Origin: Quadrisphaera setariae
GTDB taxonomy: Bacteria > Actinomycetota > Actinomycetes > Actinomycetales > Quadrisphaeraceae
Length of the DNA stretch: 64,000 nt
Direction of reading: 5' to 3'
Assembly: GCF_008041935.1 (NCBI RefSeq)
Contig: NZ_VKAC01000009.1
Coordinates: forward strand, 62,001 to 126,000
In this document: positions 42,802 through 53,326 of the stretch, piece by piece
Layout of the letters: every line of letters begins with the position of its first letter
Numbering within the stretch: the first letter of the stretch is position 1
Position numbers and translations under genes: made by a program
Notes under the pieces: generated by a model
Told to the model about the DNA's origin: nothing
Database searches by the model: none
What the model saw: the letters and a program-made list of their open reading frames with translations, nothing else

Positions 42802-43665
42802 TCAGCCGGGCGGGCTGGCGGCGGCAGCGGGTCGCGCCAGCTGCACGCACGCCGCCAGGGACAGGCCGACGCCCACCAGCACGGGCGCGGCCCAGCCGTC
42901 GCGGACGCCGTCGCCCAGCAGGAGCAGCCCCGCCGCGCCGCCGACCACCACCTCCACCACCCACAGCGCCGCCGTGGCGACGACGACGCCGTCGCCGGCC
43001 AGCGACCTGCCGTAGAGCAGCGTCCCGGCGACGCCGGCCACCACCACGGCCGACGTCGCGGGCTCCGCCAGCAGACCGAGCAGGGAGGCGGGCTCCACGA
43101 GGCGGGCGCACAGCGCCGCCACGGAGTAGCCGACGCCCGCGGCGGTCGAGAGCACCAGCGCGCCGGTGCGGCCCGCCAGCCAGCGCCCGCCCCGCCCGGC
43201 GGGCACCGCCGCCAGCAGCGCCAGGGCGATCGCCAGGGCGAGGCAGACGCCCACCGTCCCCGGCGGCGCGGGCTGGGGCCGCCCCGGCCGGGCGCCCGCG
43301 GCCACCAGCGCCAGCCCGACGACGGCGACGCCGACGGCCGCTGCTCCGCCGCGGCCCAGCTTCACGCCGAGCACCCGGGCGCCCAGCACCGCGGTGACCG
43401 CGAGGGAGCCGGCGAGCAGGGCCTGGACGGCGAAGAGCGGCAGCGTGCGCAGCGCCACGAGCGAGACCAGCCACGCGGCGCCGTCCAGGACCACACCGAG
43501 CAGGTACGCCGGCTGGCGCGCCAGCCCGGTGGCCGCGGCTCCGGCGCCGGGGGCCGCCGCGGCCTCCGCGCGGCGCGCCCCGACGGCCTGCAGCACCGAG
43601 GCCACGCCGTAGGCCGCGGCCGCGACCAGAGCCGCCGCGAGGCCCAGGACCGCGGCGCCGCTCAT
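42802..43665 (-). CDS. EamA/DMT-like multi-helix membrane protein
   Basis: 287 residues with nine or ten hydrophobic helices and internal repeat character, as in drug/metabolite transporters. AAYGVASVLQAVGARRAEA is typical of actinobacterial DMT proteins. RTLPLFAVQALLAGSLAVTAVLGARVLGVKLG resembles the helix 3-4 region. Substrate unknown. The ATG overlaps the stop of the upstream MprF-like gene by 4 bp, so the two are co-translated and may act on the same envelope process. Confidence 0.75.
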   Translation of the reverse strand: MSGAAVLGLAAALVAAAAYGVASVLQAVGARRAEAAAAPGAGAAATGLARQPAYLLGVVLDGAAWLVSLVALRTLPLFAVQALLAGSLAVTAVLGARVLGVKLGRGGAAAVGVAVVGLALVAAGARPGRPQPAPPGTVGVCLALAIALALLAAVPAGRGGRWLAGRTGALVLSTAAGVGYSVAALCARLVEPASLLGLLAEPATSAVVVAGVAGTLLYGRSLAGDGVVVATAALWVVEVVVGGAAGLLLLGDGVRDGWAAPVLVGVGLSLAACVQLARPAAAASPPG

Positions 43666-45500
43666 CGCGTCGGGGCGGCGCCGGGCGCGGCTCCGCCGTC
43701 GTCGTCCTCGTCGTCGTCGCGCTCGTCCTCGCGGGTGCGCCCCGGCAGCCGCTCGAGCAGGGCGGTTCCCACGCCCTGCAGCTGCTCACCGAGGCGCGGG
43801 ATCGCCGAGATGAGCGGCAGCTCGCCGGTGAGGCCCTCGGCCCGCGCCATGGCCAGCCCGTCGGTGGCCAGCTGGGCGAGGTCGTCGACGACGACGAAGC
43901 GGGCGCGCCAGGCCGGGTCGTACTTGGCGTTGAAGCGCCACAGCGACTCCATCTGGGAGTGGCTGCCCAGGCGGGTGAGCACCTGGCGCGCGATCTCGGG
44001 GACCCTGCCCTCCTGCTCGCCGCTGACCACGGTGCGCAGCACGGCGAAGTTGAGGCCCAGGCCCTTCTGGCCGGCGTCGCGGACGTGCTCCGCCGTCGCG
44101 ATGATCATCGCGTCGACGATGCCGGAGGGCAGGTCCTCCTCGGTGGAGCGGCGCATGACGTCGAGGGACCACCCGTCCACGTCCGCAGCGGGAACCCACT
44201 GGATGAACCCGACGAGCCGGCTGCTGCCGCCCTCCACCGCCTGGTGGGCCAGCGTGAGCAGGAGGTCGGGGTCCGCGGGGTCGGCGAGGCGGGACAGCGT
44301 CATGGAGAAGCCGCGCTCGGCCTCGCCGCGCCGGCTCTGCACGCTCAGCGCCGACATCTCCGCACGCAGCTGCGGCGTCAGCGACGCAGGGGAGTGGAAG
44401 CTGTAGGTGACGCCGGCCCGGCCGACGCGGTTGTAGGCCTGGCGCAGCGACTTCATGTGGCCGCCCTGCAGCGTGAACGCGCTGCAGTCGAGCACCGCCT
44501 CGTCACCCAGGTACACCCCGCGCATGCCGTTGCGCTCGTAGACCGGCAGCCAGGTCTCCGAGGCGCCGATGACCAGCACGGTCCAGCCGTTGCGCTCGGC
44601 GTACTCGCGGAAGTCGGACCAGGCGGCCTCGCGCTCGGCCGGAGGGCCGACGGGGTCGGGGGAGACCAGGCAGACGTCACCGCGCACGGAGTGCGCCACC
44701 ACCGAGGACCCGGTGAAGAACCAGTCCTTGTCGTCGCGCAGGGCGAAGTAGGCGAGCGTGTCGCCGCCCCAGCGCTCCACCACGTGGCGGGCCCGCTCGC
44801 GCTCGCGCTCGTGGTCGTGGCGGGAGAGCTTCGGGGCGCGCCGCGGCGCGAACAGCAGCCACAGCGCAGAGCACACCAGGCCCACGCCCACCACGGGCAG
44901 CACCCGGCTGGAGGCGGGCCCCAGCCCGGGCACCACGCCCGCGGGCACGCCCACCCGGCGCGCCTCGTCGACGCCCACCAGACGCCCCGCGGCCTCGCGG
45001 GCGGTCTCGCCGAAGTAGTGGTGGTGGCGGTGACCGCCGAAGCTCACCGTGATCGCCGCGGCCACGAACACCGCCACCAGGGCACCCCCGATGCTCAGCG
45101 CCACCGCCCGCACGGCCGCGGCGCGGCTCGGCAGCACGGGGAAGGCTCGCCGCTGGGTCACCAGGTAGGCGCCCACGCCCGCCGTGATGACGGCCTCCTC
45201 CCAGTCGATGCCCTTCACCAGGTGCAGCAGGGTCAGCACCACCAGCAGGACCAGGGCCGCGGCCCACGCCAGGCGGCTGCCGCGGCGCAGGCCCCGGGCC
45301 ACCACGAGGAGCGTGCACCCGGCGAGCGCGGTCACCCCCGCCGCGGTGGCCGGCACGAGGAAGGGGGTCAGGCCGATGAGCGTCTCCAGCCGGTCCCGCA
45401 GCGGGGGGAGCACCGCCGACAGCAGCGCCAGCACCCCCACCGCTCCCGTGAGGAGGGCGGCGATCCGGCGGCGTCGGTCCCGGCGCACGAGCATGTCCAC
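43662..45500 (-). CDS. MprF-like membrane protein with DUF2156 acyltransferase domain
   Basis: About 612 residues. Six or so helices in the first 230 residues include LLTGAVGVLALLSAVLPPL, LVVLTLLHLVKGIDWEEAV and a GGHRHHHYFGETAREAAGRLVG loop. The C-terminal GNAT-like DUF2156 domain (about 270-580) has ERWGGDTLAYFALRDDKDWFFTG, MRGVYLGDEAVLDC and GLGLNFAVLRTV, as in enzymes that add Lys or Ala to phosphatidylglycerol. Such lipid modification lowers sensitivity to cationic peptides; the amino acid used is not predictable. The tail is highly acidic. GTG 45500 is my preferred start. Confidence 0.82.
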   Translation of the reverse strand: MDMLVRRDRRRRIAALLTGAVGVLALLSAVLPPLRDRLETLIGLTPFLVPATAAGVTALAGCTLLVVARGLRRGSRLAWAAALVLLVVLTLLHLVKGIDWEEAVITAGVGAYLVTQRRAFPVLPSRAAAVRAVALSIGGALVAVFVAAAITVSFGGHRHHHYFGETAREAAGRLVGVDEARRVGVPAGVVPGLGPASSRVLPVVGVGLVCSALWLLFAPRRAPKLSRHDHERERERARHVVERWGGDTLAYFALRDDKDWFFTGSSVVAHSVRGDVCLVSPDPVGPPAEREAAWSDFREYAERNGWTVLVIGASETWLPVYERNGMRGVYLGDEAVLDCSAFTLQGGHMKSLRQAYNRVGRAGVTYSFHSPASLTPQLRAEMSALSVQSRRGEAERGFSMTLSRLADPADPDLLLTLAHQAVEGGSSRLVGFIQWVPAADVDGWSLDVMRRSTEEDLPSGIVDAMIIATAEHVRDAGQKGLGLNFAVLRTVVSGEQEGRVPEIARQVLTRLGSHSQMESLWRFNAKYDPAWRARFVVVDDLAQLATDGLAMARAEGLTGELPLISAIPRLGEQLQGVGTALLERLPGRTREDERDDDEDDDGGAAPGAAPTR

Positions 45501-45619
45501 GAGGAGGAATCTTGAACCACCCCGGTGACGGAGGCCTGAAGCCCCGCCCGGAGAACACCCAGGTGTCCCACAGACGGTTGCCGAGCGCATCCGACACCGG
45601 GAGCGCATGATTCTCGACG

Positions 45620-46753
45620 ATGGCCCAGGACTCCCTCCCCGACGCGGTGCTGCAGCAGCTGCACCACCGCGAGGGCCTCGTCGGCTCCTGGTGGCCCGCG
45701 GTCGCGCTGCTCGCCCTGGCCGCGGGCCTGGTGCTGCTCGGCGTGCGGCTGCGCTCGCGGGGCAGGCGCACGTGGCTGCCCGCCGGCGCCGCCGTCGTGG
45801 CCCTGGCGGCGGCGACGGCCACCGGCGTGAACGCGTGGACCGGCTACCTGCCCTCGGCGCAGGCGGTGCAGACCCTCGCCAGCGGACAGGTCCCCGACAC
45901 CGACGGCACCGTCACGCAGGTGTCGGTGCCCCTGCGGGCGGGGTCGGGCCTGGAGCCGAGCCAGACGTGGGTCTACACGCCGCCCGGGTACGACGCCTCC
46001 GGCAGCACGCGCTACCCCGTCGTCTACCTCTTCCACGGCGAGCCGGGCTCCTCGGCCGACTGGTTCACCGCCGGCGACGTCGCCCACACCGCCGACGTGC
46101 TCGTCCACGACGGGCTCATCCCGCCGGTCGTCCTCGTCGCCCCCGACCTCACCTCACCGGACACCGACGACACCGAGTGCCTCAACAGCACCCGGCCCGG
46201 CGGTCCGCAGGTCGAGACGCACCTCCTCGACGTCGTCTCCTACGTCGACGCCCACTACGCGACCCAGGCCGACCCGGAGCACCGCATCGCCGCGGGCATG
46301 TCGATGGGGGCCTTCTGCGCCGTCGACCAGGGCCTGCGCCACCAGGACGTCTACGGAGCGATCATCGGCCTGGAGGCGTTCGGCAACCCCGGCCAGGGCG
46401 GGCTCGACGCCCTCACCTCCGAGGCGCAGTACCGGGCCGTCTCCCCGGACCACTACCTGCCGCAGCTCCAGATGACCCGCAAGACGCCCGTCTACCTCGA
46501 CACCGCGGAGGACGGCGACCCGGTCTCGGCGCGGGAGACCCAGCACCTCCTGGCCGAGCTGCAGGCCAAGGGCCTCCCGGTCGCGCACCACGTCGAGGCG
46601 GGGCAGCAGCACGACTGGGACTTCGCCGCCCTCGGCATCGCGCACGGCCTCGTGTGGACCGTCGACCAGCTGGGGCTCGCGCCCCAGAGGGCTCAGGACT
46701 CGCCGTCGCCGTCGGAGGCCGCGCCGGGCTCCGACGCCACCGCCACCGGCTGA
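45620..46753 (+). CDS. membrane-anchored esterase D/antigen 85-type hydrolase
   Basis: 377 residues. Two N-terminal helices (about 27-43 and 55-72) anchor an extracellular alpha/beta-hydrolase. TWVYTPPGYDASGSTRYPVVYLFHGEPGSSADWF is the typical first strand region. The nucleophile elbow is GMSMGAF. GQQHDWDF near the end supplies the catalytic His. It is of the same fold as the frameshifted gene at 40736. The last 61 bp overlap the 3' end of the convergent DUF4349 gene. Start ATG 45620 lacks a ribosome site; CATGAT lies 8 nt upstream. Confidence 0.82.
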   Translation: MAQDSLPDAVLQQLHHREGLVGSWWPAVALLALAAGLVLLGVRLRSRGRRTWLPAGAAVVALAAATATGVNAWTGYLPSAQAVQTLASGQVPDTDGTVTQVSVPLRAGSGLEPSQTWVYTPPGYDASGSTRYPVVYLFHGEPGSSADWFTAGDVAHTADVLVHDGLIPPVVLVAPDLTSPDTDDTECLNSTRPGGPQVETHLLDVVSYVDAHYATQADPEHRIAAGMSMGAFCAVDQGLRHQDVYGAIIGLEAFGNPGQGGLDALTSEAQYRAVSPDHYLPQLQMTRKTPVYLDTAEDGDPVSARETQHLLAELQAKGLPVAHHVEAGQQHDWDFAALGIAHGLVWTVDQLGLAPQRAQDSPSPSEAAPGSDATATG

Positions 46754-47667
46754 CGGGCCCGGCGGGCCCGGCGGGCCAGTCTGCTCGCCGCGAGCGCGAG
46801 CGCGCCGACCACGGCCGCGGCGGCCAGCCACGGCAGCAGCACCCCGGCCACCACGAGGGCGGCGCCGAGCGCGGAGACGAGCGAGCGCCAGCCGGAGGCC
46901 AGTCCGTCGAGGAAGTCGCTGGGTCCCGCCTCGGGCGCCGACGCGCGGCCCTCCACCGACAGCGACAGCGTGGCCATCTGCACCTGCCCGGCCAGCAGGG
47001 TGCGCTGCTGCACCAGCGAGTCGAGCTCGGCCTGGCGCTGCGTCAGGGCGCTCTCGGCGGCCACGACCGCCTCGGTGCTGCCGGCTCCGGCCAGCAGCTG
47101 GGTGAGCCGGTCGGTGGACGTGCGCAGCGCGGCGATCCGGGCGTCGAGGTCGGTGGCCTGCGCGGTGACGTCGGTCGCGGTGACGTTGACGTCGCTGACG
47201 GTCCCGAACTGCGCGAGCCCGTCCACCGTGGTGCTCAGGCGGTCTGCGGGCACCCGGAGCACGAGCTGCGCGAAGGCCGGGCCGCCTTCGGGCGTCTGCA
47301 CCGAGCGCTCCTCGACGCGGCCGCCGCCGCCCTCCACCCGCACGGCGATGCGGCCCGCGGTGCCGGCGACGTCTTCGGAGACGAGGTGCGCCGAGGCGGT
47401 GGTGATGATCTGCCGCGCGGCGTCGGCCGCCAGGTCGCTGCCGCTCGCCCCGACGCCGGTCCCGCTCTGGAGCGACTCGGTGGACGCGGAGTCCGCGACA
47501 CCCGAGTCCCCGCCGCCGCGGGAACCAGCGGCTGACGCGGCCGCCGCGGGAGCGGCCTCGGAACTCGCGGTGCTGCCGCCGCTGCTGGCGGTGCAGCCGG
47601 CGAGGGAGACGGCGGTGGCCGCGCACAGCGCGACCACACCGGACCTGAGGACGACGCGCCTGCTCAT
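46693..47667 (-). CDS. DUF4349 lipoprotein
   Basis: 324 residues. Signal peptide with lipobox LAGC at about residue 25, then a Ser/Ala/Gly-rich linker. The DUF4349 core has a helical hairpin: AFAQLVLRVPADRLSTTVDGLAQFGTVSDVNVTATDVTAQATDLDARIAALRTS, then TERLTQLLA-like helices with QAELDSLVQQRTLLAGQVQMATLSLSV. A C-terminal membrane helix pair (VVAGVLLPWLAAAAVVGALALAA) follows. Family function unknown; probably envelope-associated. It converges with, and overlaps, the esterase gene. Confidence 0.85.
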   Translation of the reverse strand: MSRRVVLRSGVVALCAATAVSLAGCTASSGGSTASSEAAPAAAASAAGSRGGGDSGVADSASTESLQSGTGVGASGSDLAADAARQIITTASAHLVSEDVAGTAGRIAVRVEGGGGRVEERSVQTPEGGPAFAQLVLRVPADRLSTTVDGLAQFGTVSDVNVTATDVTAQATDLDARIAALRTSTDRLTQLLAGAGSTEAVVAAESALTQRQAELDSLVQQRTLLAGQVQMATLSLSVEGRASAPEAGPSDFLDGLASGWRSLVSALGAALVVAGVLLPWLAAAAVVGALALAASRLARRARRARQPVAVASEPGAASDGDGES

Positions 47668-47817
47668 GCCCGCACGACGCAGCTGCAGCCTCGCGGTGTT
47701 GCACCGCTGCGCGGCCGTGACGCGATCGTGATCGTCTCCTCAGCGCGCGGTGCGGGTGGGCCGCGCCTACGGTCCCCGAGGTGGTTGCTCGAGCACACGG
47801 GCCGCAGGGCGTGAGAG

Positions 47818-48579
47818 GTGGGCGGCGCGGTGCCGGTGTGGCTCGAAGCAGGTGCGTGGGGGCTGGTCGGCGGGCTGGCCCTGGTGCTGGGCGCAGCGGT
47901 GGCGTGGTTCGTCAGGGTGCCCCGCTGGGCGGTGGCCTCGGTGATGGCCTTCGGAGCGGGAGTCCTCATCTCAGCGCTGGCCTTCGAGCTGGTCGACGAG
48001 GCCGAGCGCTCCGGCGGCCTCACCGCGACGGTGGTGGGGTTCCTCGCCGGAGCCGTGGTCTACGTGGCCGCCAACGCGGTCCTGGCCCGGTTGGGCGCAC
48101 GCCACCGCAAGCGCTCCGGTGACCAGCAGCCCAGCGAGGACGACGACTCCGGCAGCGGCGCCGCGATCGCCGTGGGCGCCCTGCTCGACGGCGTGCCCGA
48201 GTCTGTGGTGCTCGGCCTGTCGCTGCTCAGCGGGGCCGGGGTGGGCGTGGGCGTGCTCGCCGCCGTGTTCATCTCCAACGTGCCCGAGGGCCTGTCGAGC
48301 GCGGCGGGCATGCGCCGCGCTGGTCGCAGCGCCCGCTACGTGTTCGGCGTCTGGGTGGGCATCGCCCTGGCCAGCGGACTGGCGGCGATGCTCGGCGCCC
48401 TGCTGCTCGACGGCGCCTCCGACCAGCTCGTCGCGGTCATCACGGCAGTGGCCGCCGGCGCGATCCTCGCGATGGTGGCCGACACCATGGTCCCGGAGGC
48501 CTTCGAGCGCACTCACCTCCTCACCGGCCTCATCACCGCGCTGGGCTTCCTCGCGGCGTTCGCCGTCTCCCGCGCCTGA
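47818..48579 (+). CDS. ZIP-family metal transporter
   Basis: Divalent metal transporter of about 253 residues with eight predicted helices. [15 protein letters not shown], the metal-path helix [14 protein letters not shown] (His-less in this subgroup, with Asp/Glu) and [15 protein letters not shown] are ZIP/GufA signatures. The loop between them is Asp/Ser-rich ([12 protein letters not shown]). Zinc is the usual substrate. GTG 47818 is listed; GTG 47830 with GAGAGG upstream is equally plausible and removes four residues. The TACGGT at 47768 may be its -10. Confidence 0.85.
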   Translation: MGGAVPVWLEAGAWGLVGGLALVLGAAVAWFVRVPRWAVASVMAFGAGVLISALAFELVDEAERSGGLTATVVGFLAGAVVYVAANAVLARLGARHRKRSGDQQPSEDDDSGSGAAIAVGALLDGVPESVVLGLSLLSGAGVGVGVLAAVFISNVPEGLSSAAGMRRAGRSARYVFGVWVGIALASGLAAMLGALLLDGASDQLVAVITAVAAGAILAMVADTMVPEAFERTHLLTGLITALGFLAAFAVSRA

Positions 48580-48596
48580 ACAGGACCGACGGGACC

Positions 48597-49199
48597 TCAG
48601 AGCACCTCGACGCCCGCGGAGCGCATCTCGTCGACCGCGCGCTCGTCGTCGCCGTCGGCGAGCTGCACGAACCGCGTCAGCTCCAGCGGCACCTGCACCG
48701 CCAGTCCCCGCGCGGCGCCGTCGAGGGCGGTCGCCTTGACGCAGTAGTCACCCGCGAGCCCGACGACGACGACCCGCTGCACCCCTCGGGAGTCGAGCAG
48801 GTCTCCCAGCACGGTGGCCTCGCGGCGCCCGGAGGCGAGGTCGAGCTCGGAGAAGCCGGAGTAGCCGTCCTCCGCGCCGGTGCCCTTGCGGACCCGCGGC
48901 GCGCCGTCAGGCACCACCAGCGCCGGGTGCAGCTCCGCGCCGGGCGTGCCGGCCACGCAGTGCACCGGCCAGACGCCGCCGTCGGCGGCGAAGTGCGGGG
49001 TGTGCTCGGGGTGCCAGTCCTGCGTGAACACCACCGGAGAACCCGCCTCCACCGCGGCCTCCACCTCGGCGTTCACGAGCGGCACGACGTCCTCGCCGCC
49101 GCGCACGTAGAGCGACCCGGTCGGGTCGGCGAAGTCGACCTGGACGTCCACCACCACCAGGGCCGTGCTCGGCCCGTACGCGAAGCGCTCAGCTGCCAC
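48597..49199 (-). CDS. pncA: nicotinamidase
   Basis: Deamidates nicotinamide to nicotinate in NAD salvage; 200 residues. The catalytic triad is visible as Asp18 (VVDVQVDF), Lys in [13 protein letters not shown] and Cys in [12 protein letters not shown]. Metal ligands are in [29 protein letters not shown] is the usual central loop. GTG 49199 lies 6 nt after CAGGCT on the minus strand, fitting a leaderless transcript. It converges with the ZIP gene with 17 bp between stops. Confidence 0.92.
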   Translation of the reverse strand: MAAERFAYGPSTALVVVDVQVDFADPTGSLYVRGGEDVVPLVNAEVEAAVEAGSPVVFTQDWHPEHTPHFAADGGVWPVHCVAGTPGAELHPALVVPDGAPRVRKGTGAEDGYSGFSELDLASGRREATVLGDLLDSRGVQRVVVVGLAGDYCVKATALDGAARGLAVQVPLELTRFVQLADGDDERAVDEMRSAGVEVL

Positions 49200-49205
49200 C
49201 CGTCA

Positions 49206-49211
49206 AGCCTG
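49206..49211 (-). promoter_or_regulatory. leaderless -10 of pncA
   Basis: CAGGCT on the minus strand, 6 nt before GTG 49199. It shares the 54-bp gap with the phosphoketolase start. Confidence 0.4.
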
Positions 49212-49253
49212 TCCCACCGCGTGAGGGAGCCGCCAGCGGGTAGGTGGGAGGAC

Positions 49254-51698
49254 GTGACCGACCTCGCCACCCGCCCCGCCGTGCCCGTCGTCCCCGGAGG
49301 CGACCTGGTGCCGGACGTCCTGGACGCCGAGGCCCTCGCCGCCGTCGACCACTGGTGGCGCGCCGCCAACTACCTGTCCGTGGGGCAGATCTACCTCCAG
49401 GCCGACCCGCTCCAGCGCGAGCCGCTCGGCCCCGATCACGTCAAGGCGCGCCTGCTGGGCCACTGGGGCACCACCCCCGGCCTGAACTTCGTGTGGAGCC
49501 ACGTCAACCGCGCCATCCGCGAGCGCGACACCGAGGCGCTGTTCGTGGCCGGCCCCGGGCACGGCGGCCCGGCGGTGGTGGCCAACGCCTGGCTGGAGGG
49601 TGCCTGGACCGAGGCCTACCCCGACGTCGACCAGACCGAGGAGGGGATGCGCCGGCTGTTCAAGCAGTTCTCCTTCCCCGGCGGCATCCCCAGCCACGCG
49701 GCGGCCGACGTTCCCGGCTCCCTGCACGAGGGCGGTGAGCTCGGCTACGCCCTCGTCCACGCCACCGGCGCGGTCTTCGACGACCCCGACCTCGTGGCGG
49801 TGTGCGTCATCGGGGACGGCGAGGCCGAGACCGGCCCGCTGGCGGCCTCCTGGCACGCGAACAAGTTCCTCGACGCGGCCCGCGACGGCGCGGTGCTGCC
49901 CGTGCTGCACCTCAACGGCTACAAGATCGCCAACCCCACCGTGCTGGCCCGCATGGCTGACGACGAGCTGGAGCAGTACCTGCGGGGCACCGGCTGGGAC
50001 CCGCTGTGGGTCTCCGGACCCGGCGACGGCGAGGACGCCACGCCCGTCCACCAGCGCATGGCCTGGGCGCTCGACACCGCCCTGGACCGCATCGCCGAGA
50101 ACCAGCGCGCAGCCCGCGAGCACGCGGCCGCCCACGACGGCGACCCCGGCGACCGCCCCCGCTGGCCCGTGCTCGTGCTGCGCACGCCGAAGGGGTGGAC
50201 CGGCCCGCACGACGTCGACGGCCAGCCGGTCGCGGGCACGTGGCGCGCCCACCAGGTGCCGCTCAGCGAGGTCCGCTCCGACGAGGGGCACCGCGAGCAG
50301 CTGCGCGCGTGGCTGGAGAGCTACCGCGCCGAGGAGCTCTTCGACCCCGCAGGCGCCCCGACGGGGGCGGTGCTCGCCAACCGCCCCCGCGACGAGCGGC
50401 GCATGAGCGCGAACCCGCGCACGAACGGCGGCCTGGTGAAGAAGCCGCTGCGCCTGCCCGACTTCCGCTCCTACGGCGTGGACGTGCCGCGCCCGGGGGA
50501 GCAGATGCACAGCCCCACCACCGTCTTCGGCGACTGGCTGCGCGACGTCATGGCCGCCAACCCCGAGACGTTCCGCCTCTTCGGCCCCGACGAGGTGGCC
50601 AGCAACCGCCTGCAGGCCGTCTTCGACGTCACCGACCGCCAGCTCGCCGACGGCCCCCGGGACGGCGACAGCCACGTCCAGCGGAACGGCCGCGTCATGG
50701 AGGTGCTCTCCGAGCACCTGTGCCAGGGCTGGCTCGAGGGCTACCTGCTCACCGGTCGCCACGGCCTGTTCACCAGCTACGAGGCCTTCATCCACATCGT
50801 CGACTCGATGGTCAACCAGCACGCCAAGTGGCTCAAGACCACCCGCCAGCTGGCCTGGCGGCGCCCGCTGGCCTCGCTGAACTACCTGCTCAGCAGCCAC
50901 GTGTGGCGCCAGGACCACAACGGCTTCTCCCACCAGGACCCGGGCTTCATCGACCACGTGGTCACCAAGAAGGCCGAGATCACGCGGGTGTACCTGCCGC
51001 CGGACGCCAACACGCTCCTGTCGACCATGGACCACGTGCTGCGCAGCGAGCACTACGTCAACGTCGTCGTCGCCGGCAAGCAGCAGGCCCTCGACTACCT
51101 CACCGTGGACGAGGCGGTCGCGCACTGCACCCGCGGGCTCGGGCGGTGGGCCTGGGCCTCCAGCGACGACGGCGTCGAGCCTGACGTCGTCATCGCCTGC
51201 GCCGGCGACATCCCCACCCAGGAGGCGCTCGCGGCGACCGCGATCCTCCGCCGGCGGCTGCCCGAGCTGCGGGTGCGCTTCGTCAACGTCGTGGACCTCA
51301 TGCGGCTGCAGCCGTCCTCGGAGCACCCGCACGGGATGCCGGACCGCGAGTACGACGCGCTCTTCACCACCGACAGGCCCGTGCTGTTCGCCTTCCACGG
51401 CTACCCGACGCTCGTGCACCGGCTGACCTACCGCCGCACGGGTCACCACAACCTGCACGTGCGCGGGTTCGTCGAGGAGGGCACCACCACCACGCCCTTC
51501 GACATGGTGCACCGCAACGACCTCGACCGGTTCCGGCTCGTGATGGACGTCATCGACCGCGTGCCCGGGCTCGGCGTGCGGAACGCCGGGCTGCGGCAGG
51601 AGATGGCCGACGCGCGGCTGGCGGCCCGGGTGCACGCCTACGAGACCGGAGAGGACCCCGAGGACATCAGCGGTTTCCGCTGGGACCCGTCGCTCTGA
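49254..51698 (+). CDS. xfp: xylulose-5-phosphate/fructose-6-phosphate phosphoketolase
   Basis: Thiamine-diphosphate enzyme of 814 residues that splits xylulose 5-phosphate or fructose 6-phosphate to acetyl phosphate. The N-terminal GQIYLQ and [20 protein letters not shown] are conserved. [18 protein letters not shown] is the phosphoketolase signature, and [19 protein letters not shown] is the cofactor-binding motif. The C-terminal [23 protein letters not shown] is also conserved. Full length for the family. GTG 49254 has GGGAGGAC directly upstream. No acetate kinase gene is visible nearby. Confidence 0.96.
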   Translation: MTDLATRPAVPVVPGGDLVPDVLDAEALAAVDHWWRAANYLSVGQIYLQADPLQREPLGPDHVKARLLGHWGTTPGLNFVWSHVNRAIRERDTEALFVAGPGHGGPAVVANAWLEGAWTEAYPDVDQTEEGMRRLFKQFSFPGGIPSHAAADVPGSLHEGGELGYALVHATGAVFDDPDLVAVCVIGDGEAETGPLAASWHANKFLDAARDGAVLPVLHLNGYKIANPTVLARMADDELEQYLRGTGWDPLWVSGPGDGEDATPVHQRMAWALDTALDRIAENQRAAREHAAAHDGDPGDRPRWPVLVLRTPKGWTGPHDVDGQPVAGTWRAHQVPLSEVRSDEGHREQLRAWLESYRAEELFDPAGAPTGAVLANRPRDERRMSANPRTNGGLVKKPLRLPDFRSYGVDVPRPGEQMHSPTTVFGDWLRDVMAANPETFRLFGPDEVASNRLQAVFDVTDRQLADGPRDGDSHVQRNGRVMEVLSEHLCQGWLEGYLLTGRHGLFTSYEAFIHIVDSMVNQHAKWLKTTRQLAWRRPLASLNYLLSSHVWRQDHNGFSHQDPGFIDHVVTKKAEITRVYLPPDANTLLSTMDHVLRSEHYVNVVVAGKQQALDYLTVDEAVAHCTRGLGRWAWASSDDGVEPDVVIACAGDIPTQEALAATAILRRRLPELRVRFVNVVDLMRLQPSSEHPHGMPDREYDALFTTDRPVLFAFHGYPTLVHRLTYRRTGHHNLHVRGFVEEGTTTTPFDMVHRNDLDRFRLVMDVIDRVPGLGVRNAGLRQEMADARLAARVHAYETGEDPEDISGFRWDPSL

Positions 51699-51700
51699 CC

Positions 51701-51706
51701 TATGGT
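51701..51706 (+). promoter_or_regulatory. leaderless -10 of diguanylate cyclase gene
   Basis: TATGGT, 6 nt, then GTG 51713. It lies directly after the phosphoketolase stop (51696-51698). Confidence 0.5.
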
Positions 51707-51712
51707 GACGGG

Positions 51713-53326
51713 GTGGTTGCTCTGCGTGTCTGGGGTGTGCCCGGCGGCTGTGAGGTGCCTCCCACCTGCGACATACTCCCGGACCGGGAGGCGGGGAGCC
51801 CCGCAGCGGTCGACGGCAGGCAGGAGGCGCGCGTGCACGCGAGCAGCGACCCCAGCGCCTCGGCCGCCGCCCTCGCCGCGTCGGTCGGCGCTGACGACGC
51901 CCTCCTGCTCCGCCCGGGTCCTGACGGCCGCTGGGTGCACGTGGCCGGCCTCGGTCCCGGTGGCACCCCCTCGACCGCGTCGTCCTCGGCGGGCGCCGAG
52001 GACGACGACCTCCTCGCCCGCGCGGTCCGCAGCGGGGCGGTGGTGCGGGTGCTGGCCGTGGAGCCGGCGCACGTGGTCGCCGGCTACCGCGCCGCGACCG
52101 CGGCCCTGGTGGCCTGCCGCGACGACGCCGTGCTGGTGCTCGGCGCGTCCGGCCGCAGCGAGCGCCTCCTGGCCAGCTCCGACGGCGCCGTGCGCACCAC
52201 CGCGCACCACCTCGTGACGGTCCTGGAGGCCGCTTCCCCGCTGTCCTCGTCCTCCGCCGCAGCGGCGGGCCTGGCGGTCACGGGCTCCGTCGAGGGCCCG
52301 GTGGTGGACGAGCTGCGCGCCCTGCACGCCGTCCAGGAGCTCACCGGCGCTCTGCGCCGCTCGCCCTCGGAGGCGGTGGAGCGGGTGGCGCACGTGCTGC
52401 TCGACGCGCTGGGCTGCCGGCTCGCGGCGGTCTGGCTCGACGGCGGCCCCGCCGCCGTGGTGCGCAGCGCCACCCCGCCGCCCGGGGGAGGCGAGGGCAG
52501 CAGCGCCCTCGAGCGCTCCGACGACGCCGCGGTGCTGGCGGCTGCCCGTGCCGCCGTCGCCGGCCCGGCGCCCGCCGCCGGCGGCGGGCCAGCTGGCGCC
52601 CCGCTGCGCCCGGAGGACGGCGCCGTGGCCGTCCTCGTGCTGCCGCTGGGCGGGGCCGAGCACCCCGGCGGACCCACGGGCGGGGTGCTCGCCGTGCGCG
52701 CCGGCGCCAGCGCCCAGCCCTTCAGCCCGCTGCGCCGCCGCATCGCCACCCAGCTCGTGCACACCGCCGGAACGGTGCTGGCGGTGGTGCTGGCCCGCCA
52801 GAAGGTGGAGCAGCAGCTGTCGGACACGCGCCTCCAGCTCGGCCGCGACGCGCTCACCGACGTCGGCAGCCGCCACCGCTGGGACTCCGAGCTGGCCGCG
52901 GCCCAGGGCCTGGTGGACGCCGGCGTGCCGGTGGCGGTCGCCCTGCTCGACCTCGACGACCTCAAGCGCGTCAACGACTCCCACGGCCACGCCGCCGGCG
53001 ACGAGCTGCTGCGCACCTGCGGCGCCGCCCTGCGGGCCTGCCTGCGCGACAGCTCCGACGTGGTGGCCCGGGTCGGCGGCGACGAGTTCGCCGTGCTCGT
53101 GCCCCGCGTGGGCGACGTCGACGCGCTGGTGGCCCGCCTGCGCGCCGGGGTGGAGGCCGCCCGCACGGCTGACGGCATCCCGCTGCGCGTCTCCGTGGGC
53201 GCGGCGCGCGCCGAGCCGGGTCGGACGGTCGCCGAGGCGGTCACCGCGGCGGACGCGGCCATGTACGAGGACAAGCGCCGCCGCCGGGAGCAGCGCGCCC
53301 GCTCCGGAGAGCGCTCCGGCCGGTGA
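51713..53326 (+). CDS. GGDEF diguanylate cyclase with N-terminal sensor region
   Basis: Predicted to make c-di-GMP; 537 residues. The first 40 residues (VVALRVWGVPGGCEVPPTCDIL) resemble no known domain and contain two cysteines. A helical/GAF-like region (about 195-370) precedes the GGDEF domain, which has LLDLDDLKRVNDSHGHAAGDELL and RVGGDEFAVLVPR, so catalytic residues are intact. The allosteric RxxD inhibition site is not in place (RDSSD at that position). No membrane helix, so cytoplasmic. First gene of a GTGA-overlapped unit with the VanZ- and AlgH-like genes. Confidence 0.88.
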   Translation: MVALRVWGVPGGCEVPPTCDILPDREAGSPAAVDGRQEARVHASSDPSASAAALAASVGADDALLLRPGPDGRWVHVAGLGPGGTPSTASSSAGAEDDDLLARAVRSGAVVRVLAVEPAHVVAGYRAATAALVACRDDAVLVLGASGRSERLLASSDGAVRTTAHHLVTVLEAASPLSSSSAAAAGLAVTGSVEGPVVDELRALHAVQELTGALRRSPSEAVERVAHVLLDALGCRLAAVWLDGGPAAVVRSATPPPGGGEGSSALERSDDAAVLAAARAAVAGPAPAAGGGPAGAPLRPEDGAVAVLVLPLGGAEHPGGPTGGVLAVRAGASAQPFSPLRRRIATQLVHTAGTVLAVVLARQKVEQQLSDTRLQLGRDALTDVGSRHRWDSELAAAQGLVDAGVPVAVALLDLDDLKRVNDSHGHAAGDELLRTCGAALRACLRDSSDVVARVGGDEFAVLVPRVGDVDALVARLRAGVEAARTADGIPLRVSVGAARAEPGRTVAEAVTAADAAMYEDKRRRREQRARSGERSGR

